A stretch of 64,000 nt of DNA, from NCBI GenBank assembly GCA_015487975.1, contig WFOS01000022.1:51732-115731 (forward strand). The letters run 5' to 3'. The notes under the pieces are model-generated. The model was not told where the DNA came from and ran no database searches. It saw only the letters and a program-made list of their open reading frames with translations. Source of the DNA: Ardenticatena sp. (GTDB lineage Bacteria; Chloroflexota; Anaerolineae; Ardenticatenales; Ardenticatenaceae). Each line of letters starts with the position of its first letter. Positions within the stretch are counted from its first letter, which is position 1. Of this stretch, positions 58,688 through 64,000 are shown in pieces. The position numbers and the translations under genes are program-made.

Positions 58688-59893
58688 TTATTCTTCGATA
58701 AACCGCCCCTGCTCCACTCGAATCAATCGCGCGTTGGCACGCACATCGGGGGCGAGCTGGTTGGGGTCGGTGGTCGTCATGAAAACTTGCGTATCGTCCA
58801 GCAACAAATGGCTGAGCAGGCGTCGTCGTTCGTGGTCGAGCTCACTCATCACATCGTCCAGCAGCAAAATGGGCGCTTCGCCCTTCTTGTCGCGCAACAG
58901 CGCGACTTCGGCGAGTTTGAGCGCCAGCGCAGCGGTACGTTGTTGCCCCCGTGAACCGAAGTCGGTCATGTCCACACCATTGACCAGGAAGCGCACATCA
59001 TCCCGATGGGGGCCAATCAGGGTCATACCACGTTCGAGCTCGTGCACACGCACGGCAGTCAGTTCTTCGCGAAAGCGCGTTTCGACATCATCGAGCGAGA
59101 GCAACGAGCCTTGGACACCCCACATCTCTGGTGTGAATCCCAGCGACAATTGGTGTGCATTGCGGGGCCCCAGTTCCAGGCGTGGCATGTATTGCATGTG
59201 CAAGCGTTCGCGCCCACCCGTCAGGTCGGCATGCATACGTGCGGCAATTTCATCCAACTGGGCAATGATTTGTTGACGGCGTACGATCACATACGCCCCG
59301 TGGCGCACCAGCTGGTCGTCCCAGAGTGCCACCACATCGGGGTCGCCACCCCGTTCCTGAAGCATGCGCAAGGTGGCATTGCGCTGTTGCAGCACTTCGG
59401 CGTACTTTGCCAGGTCGCGGCAATAGTCACGGTCGATCTGGCAGATAGTGAGGTTGAGATACCGACGGCGCACAGCAGGGCTGCTGGCAATCAGGCTCAT
59501 GTCCTGTGGCAGAAAAAGGACCGTTGTGATTTCGCCAATGTAATCGAGAATCGTCAGACGCTGTTCGTCCCAGAAAATCGTTTTCTGCGTGCGCTGCTGT
59601 TCCACATCCGAGAGGTTCACAATCATACGAGCGCGATGTGCTCCATCTCGACGTTGGACGACCGCTTCAAGCGACGCAAAGGGCAACCCGTCTTCGGCAG
59701 CATCGAAATGGACCAGTTGGGCATCGCGGCGGGCGTGTACCGAACGCGCCGTACTCAAAAAAGCAATGGATTCGAGAAAATTGGTTTTGCCCTGTGCATT
59801 CTGGCCGTAGAGCACAATCAAACCACGGTCGAAATGGGCTTCGAGGCGGGCATAGTTGCGAAAATTGGTCAGGCGGTATTCGGTCAGGTACAT
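58688..59893 (-). CDS. recF: DNA replication/repair protein RecF
   Basis: [44 protein letters not shown]-term [18 protein letters not shown]. Confidence 0.95.
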   Translation of the reverse strand: MYLTEYRLTNFRNYARLEAHFDRGLIVLYGQNAQGKTNFLESIAFLSTARSVHARRDAQLVHFDAAEDGLPFASLEAVVQRRDGAHRARMIVNLSDVEQQRTQKTIFWDEQRLTILDYIGEITTVLFLPQDMSLIASSPAVRRRYLNLTICQIDRDYCRDLAKYAEVLQQRNATLRMLQERGGDPDVVALWDDQLVRHGAYVIVRRQQIIAQLDEIAARMHADLTGGRERLHMQYMPRLELGPRNAHQLSLGFTPEMWGVQGSLLSLDDVETRFREELTAVRVHELERGMTLIGPHRDDVRFLVNGVDMTDFGSRGQQRTAALALKLAEVALLRDKKGEAPILLLDDVMSELDHERRRLLSHLLLDDTQVFMTTTDPNQLAPDVRANARLIRVEQGRFIEE

Positions 59894-60041
59894 GGGTCTC
59901 GTGAATGCTTGGTGGTTTTGCGGTCGTTGTAGCCCACGCCGCAGCGTGGTATTATAGCGTAGCAGACGCGCAAAGAGAAGCCCTTTTGCTGACTATGCGA
60001 GCAAAGTTGCACACATCACCTAAAAGGAGCGCCTTGTACCC

Positions 60042-60449
60042 ATGCACACCACACCACCTGAATTCACACTCGAACATCGCTGGTCGGTCATGATGGGGGA
60101 TGCCATCACACTGTTGCTGTTCGCCGCACTGGGGCGTGCGAGCCACGCCGAAGCCCTCACCATTCCCGACATCATCGACACCGCCTCACCCTTCTTGCTG
60201 GGCTGGTTCATCATGGCGCCGTTCCTCGGCGCCTATCGCCCCATGGCGTTCGACACGCCCCGCCACACCATCCGCGCCACGCTGCTCGCCTGGGCAGGCG
60301 GAATCCCGCTGGGGCTGCTGCTGCGGGCGTGGCTTTTCAAGCGCAACGTGCCGCTTTCGTTCGCGCTGGTGACACTCGCCACCACCCTCGTCATGCTGTT
60401 GGCGTGGCGGCTGATGTTCTGGTGGCTCCGCAACCGCCTGGCATCATGA
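60042..60449 (+). CDS. DUF3054-type membrane protein
   Basis: GDAITLLLFAALGRASH...FLLGWFIMAPFLGAYRP...TIRATLLAWAGGIPLGLLLRAW. Confidence 0.82.
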   Translation: MHTTPPEFTLEHRWSVMMGDAITLLLFAALGRASHAEALTIPDIIDTASPFLLGWFIMAPFLGAYRPMAFDTPRHTIRATLLAWAGGIPLGLLLRAWLFKRNVPLSFALVTLATTLVMLLAWRLMFWWLRNRLAS

Positions 60450-60471
60450 AACAACATGGAAGGAGCGATAC

Positions 60472-61134
60472 ATGCCTTCACTCGATGAAATCGTGGCCTA
60501 TATCGACGCCCGCTTGGAAGAAAAAGACGCCGTGCGTGAACACGTGCTCTCGCTTTCGCGCAAAGTGGTGCAACATGCCTCCAAAGCCATTCGCGCCACC
60601 CACCGCCGCGAATGGGAAACCGCCGAACACCTGCTGGAAGAAACAGGGGCACTGGTGGCACAGATGAACACTACCGCAGCAAAGTTCGCCGACATCTTTT
60701 TTGCAGGCTACACACAAGATGCGCAAAAGGAATTTGGGGAAGCCCAACTGACCTATGCCTTCGTGCGCAATTTGCCCATTCCCACCCCGGATGAGCTGGG
60801 CATTGAGGATGCCGTCTATCTGAACGCCATGGGCGAAGCAGCCAGCGAGCTGCGCCGCACCATCCTGGACCTGGTGCGACAAGATCAGTTCGATGAAGCC
60901 CATCGCCTGCTCGCCCGTATGGAAGACGTGTACAGCCTGCTCCAAACCGTGGACTATCCACACGCGATCACCAACAACGTACGTCGCACCAACGATATGC
61001 TGCGTGGTGTGCTCGACCGCACCCGTGGTGATGTGACCACTGCTTTCAAACAGTACGAACTGCGCCGCGCACTGGCGGATTTCGAGAAACGTGTACAATC
61101 CGCCGTCTCACAAACACCACGAAACGAGAGTTGA
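60472..61134 (+). CDS. translin family protein (archaeal/bacterial type)
   Basis: all-helical; EHVLSLSRKVVQHASKAIRATHRREWETAEHLLEE; GYTQDAQKEFGEAQLTYAF; GIEDAVYLNAMGEAASELRR. Confidence 0.8.
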   Translation: MPSLDEIVAYIDARLEEKDAVREHVLSLSRKVVQHASKAIRATHRREWETAEHLLEETGALVAQMNTTAAKFADIFFAGYTQDAQKEFGEAQLTYAFVRNLPIPTPDELGIEDAVYLNAMGEAASELRRTILDLVRQDQFDEAHRLLARMEDVYSLLQTVDYPHAITNNVRRTNDMLRGVLDRTRGDVTTAFKQYELRRALADFEKRVQSAVSQTPRNES

Positions 61135-61146
61135 GACGGAGGAGAT

Positions 61147-62886
61147 ATGGACCGCGAGATTCCAAGCCTGGGAAGTGAAGAAATCGAACTCTATATTCGC
61201 ACCTATTTTTCGCTCTTGCGCAGCAGTGTGCCTGTGCGCGTCAAAGCGCTGGAAGAAACCCACGCCGGTATGCGTTCCAGCCTGCACGCGCTGGCAGAAT
61301 CCCCCTTGCCCGACATTGGCGCATTTACCTACGCCTACCTGCGGCTTCCCCCCATCATCTCCCAAACGCGGCTGGTGATGCTGGGGCAATCCGAAGAAGT
61401 CTTTGCCCGTCGTGGCTACCACGATGTCCACCTCTGGACGCCTGTGGAAGCGCCTGCCCGTCGCCGCAAGATCTACTACAACGGCAATGGGTTGCTCGCG
61501 GCATTTGTCGCCAGCGTCTCCGATATCGACGACATGGTACCCACCCTGACCGCTTTTCAGATCGAATGGAACAAAATGCACCATCTGCTCAACACCGACA
61601 AAGGGCTGGTGGCTCGCCTGCAAGATGTGGCCGAACATGGCGGCTGGACCGCTGAGGATTCCGCCCGCGTGCAAGACGCGCTCCAGCTCGACGATGGGCC
61701 TTGGCGACAGCTGCGGCGGCTCTTCGGGACACAGCTGGCCGCCAAACTCGCGGAGATCGCCTCGCGTGAGCAGGATTTGCAGGTCCTCTTGCTGGCCAGT
61801 TCGCTCACCGATTACGAACGCGCTACACGCCGCTGGTGGGACACCATCGCCGAACACGCCCGCCGTGTCCTCTTGGGGAACCGCCCCGTCTACTTCGTGT
61901 CGAGCAACACGCACAGCATCCTGAACCTGCTGAGCGGCTACGCCCTCGCTCATGAACAAGACATCCTCGATTTTCTACACGAAGCCAATCCCGAAGGGCT
62001 GGCCGATGCACTCGACGCCGCCACATTGGACGATCCAGACCACTTCAACCTGCTCTACTACGCCCTGCGCTACTACCTGCAAGACGCCAAACGTGCTGCC
62101 GAACACCACCGCTGGCTGCACGAAAGTGGCTTCTTGCACATCGACAACCCGCTCTATCTGGACGTGTCGGCACAAATTTTCGAGCTCAACCGCCTGATTC
62201 CCGACCGCTTCGACCCGCGCATTCGGATGAGCGACCTCGATTTGCTGCGCCGTTCGGATGCGCTCATTTTCAACGTCGATTACCCGCTTGGCATGGCCGC
62301 GTATCAGGTGCTTTCCGAAGTGGCGGCACGGTTTGGGCACATCATGGGGGTCTACATCATGGGCAAAGCCGCCACGCTCAACGGGCGCGTCGGCGACGCC
62401 ATCATCCCCGAAGTGGTACACGACGAGCACTCACGCAACACCTTCCTGTTGCGCAACTGTTTCAGCGCCGAAGACGTGGCCCCCTACATGAAGCGTGGCA
62501 GCGTGCTCGACAACCAGAAAGCGCTCACCGTGCGCGGCACATTCCTGCAAAACCGCGACTTCATGCACGTCTTCTACCGCGAAGGCTACACCGACCTGGA
62601 AATGGAAGCGGGTCCATACCTGAGCGCCGTGTACGAGAACAACTATCCCAAACGCTATCCCGTGAATGAAATCGTCAAACTCTACAACGTACGCTACGAC
62701 GTGGGCATTTTGCACTACGCCTCGGATACGCCCTACAGCAAACGCCAACAACTGCTCTCCGAATCATTGCGCTTTCGCGGCGTCGAGCCCACCTATGCCG
62801 AATCCGTTGCCATCATTCGACGCATCTTTGCTCGTGAAATCGAGCGGCAAAAATATCATCACGCGGCCACATCCGAAGCGCCATGA
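61147..62886 (+). CDS. conserved hypothetical protein, C-terminal region resembles nucleoside phosphorylase/nucleosidase fold
   Basis: GKAATLNGRVGDAIIPEVVHDEHS...ALTVRGTFLQNRDFMHVFYREGYTDLEMEAGPY motif order resembles PNP/UDP phosphorylase superfamily. Confidence 0.65.
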   Translation: MDREIPSLGSEEIELYIRTYFSLLRSSVPVRVKALEETHAGMRSSLHALAESPLPDIGAFTYAYLRLPPIISQTRLVMLGQSEEVFARRGYHDVHLWTPVEAPARRRKIYYNGNGLLAAFVASVSDIDDMVPTLTAFQIEWNKMHHLLNTDKGLVARLQDVAEHGGWTAEDSARVQDALQLDDGPWRQLRRLFGTQLAAKLAEIASREQDLQVLLLASSLTDYERATRRWWDTIAEHARRVLLGNRPVYFVSSNTHSILNLLSGYALAHEQDILDFLHEANPEGLADALDAATLDDPDHFNLLYYALRYYLQDAKRAAEHHRWLHESGFLHIDNPLYLDVSAQIFELNRLIPDRFDPRIRMSDLDLLRRSDALIFNVDYPLGMAAYQVLSEVAARFGHIMGVYIMGKAATLNGRVGDAIIPEVVHDEHSRNTFLLRNCFSAEDVAPYMKRGSVLDNQKALTVRGTFLQNRDFMHVFYREGYTDLEMEAGPYLSAVYENNYPKRYPVNEIVKLYNVRYDVGILHYASDTPYSKRQQLLSESLRFRGVEPTYAESVAIIRRIFAREIERQKYHHAATSEAP

Positions 62887-63107
62887 GCCGCCGCTACACA
62901 CGCGCTTCCGAATTGAACGAATTTGCCTATTGCCGCCGCGCCTGGTATTTACACCAGGTGCGCGGCTTTCCCTCTGCGAACCAGACCAGGCTTGCCGAAG
63001 GTGAAGCCGCGCACCGACGCCACGGGCAACGTGTGCATCTCGCCATCTGGGCATGGCGGTTGGGGCTTTTACTCCTGCTGGTCGGGCTTCTGCTCTGGTG
63101 GTGGTAA
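62883..63107 (+). CDS. N-terminal half of Cas4-like nuclease with C-terminal TM helix
   Basis: ASELNEFAYCRRAWYLHQVRG (Cas4 N-terminal Cys motif) then LAIWAWRLGLLLLLVGLLLWWW; ATGA overlap with previous gene. Confidence 0.7.
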   Translation: MSRRYTRASELNEFAYCRRAWYLHQVRGFPSANQTRLAEGEAAHRRHGQRVHLAIWAWRLGLLLLLVGLLLWWW

Positions 63108-63109
63108 AC

Positions 63110-63613
63110 ATGGCGGTTCTGCTGCTCATCTTGGGGGCGTTTCTGCTCATCTGGGGGTGGTTGGCACGTCGTCGCAGCGGTTTACCACATGGGCGCATCG
63201 TTGCCAGCGACATCAGTGGCTGGCGCTCACTCGAAAAGCCCTTCGTCTCGCATCGCTATCGGCTCACAGGGCGCCCCGATTACGTCATCGCGCACGGGCG
63301 CACGCTTCTTCCGGTTGAAGTGAAACCACGCCGACGCGCCACACGCCCCTACGAGGGCGATGTGTTGCAATTGTTGGCGTATTGCCTGCTGGTGGAAGAC
63401 GCCACAGGCCATGCCCCCCCGTATGGCATACTGGTCTATGCCAATCAGCATTGGCAGATTTCCTTCGATGCACACGCCCGTCGGCAGGTATTGGCCGCAC
63501 TCGCCGAAATCGAAGCCGCACGGCGCGGCGGCGAACAAGCACGCAGCCATACCAACCCAGCACGTTGTCGGCGGTGCGGCTTCCGTGACCAATGTGGCGA
63601 CGCCCTGGCATGA
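63110..63613 (+). CDS. C-terminal half of Cas4-like PD-(D/E)XK nuclease with N-terminal TM helix
   Basis: MAVLLLILGAFLLIWGWLARRR; GRPDYVIAHGRTLLPVEVKPRR; DVLQLLAYCLLVED; CRRCGFRDQC. Confidence 0.78.
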   Translation: MAVLLLILGAFLLIWGWLARRRSGLPHGRIVASDISGWRSLEKPFVSHRYRLTGRPDYVIAHGRTLLPVEVKPRRRATRPYEGDVLQLLAYCLLVEDATGHAPPYGILVYANQHWQISFDAHARRQVLAALAEIEAARRGGEQARSHTNPARCRRCGFRDQCGDALA

Positions 63614-63880
63614 ACGATTACGCCAATCTGGTAATTACCCAGATCTCTGCAAAGAAGTGAAAACGTGGCACAAGCCACACAGGACGCGCTGAGAGCATGT
63701 TGGCGTCCATTCACCCGTCTGTTTCCAGGCCGACGGCTCCAGCGCAGCGAACGTACTGGTGGTGGCGATCGACCCAGTGCAGTTCGAAAAGCCCTCTGCA
63801 CGGCGAGTGGATGGGGTGAGCAAGGGATCCAAACGCACCCCGCCTCACCTCGAGAGGCACACACGCCTGACGTTACTTCA

Positions 63881-63913
63881 AGGAGCGACGCACCTGCCAG
63901 GTGCGTCGCTCCT
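63881..63913. repeat. palindrome of dispersed element (copy 2)
   Basis: AGGAGCGACGCACCT-gcc-AGGTGCGTCGCTCCT, 15-bp perfect stem. Confidence 0.85.
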
Positions 63914-63920
63914 CAGGCCT

Positions 63921-64000
63921 AGCGGCCCCGCCCTGCCCCCAGCGTGTCGGCGGCCGAAGGCCCCCCTCGTGAGCCTTCACGCGCGATAAGCGACCAATAC
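63921..64000 (-). repeat. dispersed element module, copy of 26011..26088, truncated by window end
   Basis: reverse complement ggtcgcttatcgcgcgtg...gccgacacgctgggggcagggcggggccgct. Confidence 0.75.

Noticed and set aside
57507-59276. 589-aa plus-strand ORF
   Set aside because: Shadow of the Tat-like, SDR and recF genes on the opposite strand
62883-63613. CRISPR-Cas locus based on the Cas4-like ORFs
   Set aside because: No repeats, Cas1, Cas2 or effector genes in the window; the Cas4 family also occurs outside CRISPR
63614-63880. Several overlapping ORFs (85-139 aa) on both strands
   Set aside because: No motif, RBS or frame bias supports any of them; likely non-coding or decayed sequence next to the repeat element
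1-64000. tRNA or rRNA genes
   Set aside because: No convincing cloverleaf or rRNA-like segment recognised by eye; a tRNAscan-SE/Infernal run would be needed to exclude them formally

Overview
GC-rich bacterial chromosome window; gene content and codon style suggest a thermophilic Chloroflexota (Anaerolineae/Ardenticatenia-like), but that taxonomic guess is inference only. Most CDSs are on the minus strand. Housekeeping content: threonine degradation (tdh-kbl), two tandem glutamate dehydrogenases (one looks catalytically dead), gatC/gatA/gatB, a threonine biosynthesis cluster (thrC, aspartate kinase, hom), recF, and three oligopeptide ABC transporter loci. The most interesting region is about 12.98-21.10 kb (minus). 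It looks like a complete, tightly packed RiPP (peptide natural product) operon. It starts with an unlisted 41-aa Cys-containing precursor peptide (20978..21103), too short for the supplied ORF track. This is followed by a beta-propeller lipoprotein, a radical SAM/SPASM enzyme, a PqqD-like/M50 membrane protease, an ABC exporter and a two-component system. Other notable signals: a Cas4-like nuclease split over two membrane-anchored ORFs, in an operon with a translin homologue and a phosphorylase-like protein (60.0-63.6 kb); two conserved leader ORFs ending exactly on the start codons of two peptide-binding protein genes; a leader-peptide/terminator attenuator at 12.4 kb; a subtilase lacking its His-box segment; and a dispersed palindromic element with compensatory stem changes.
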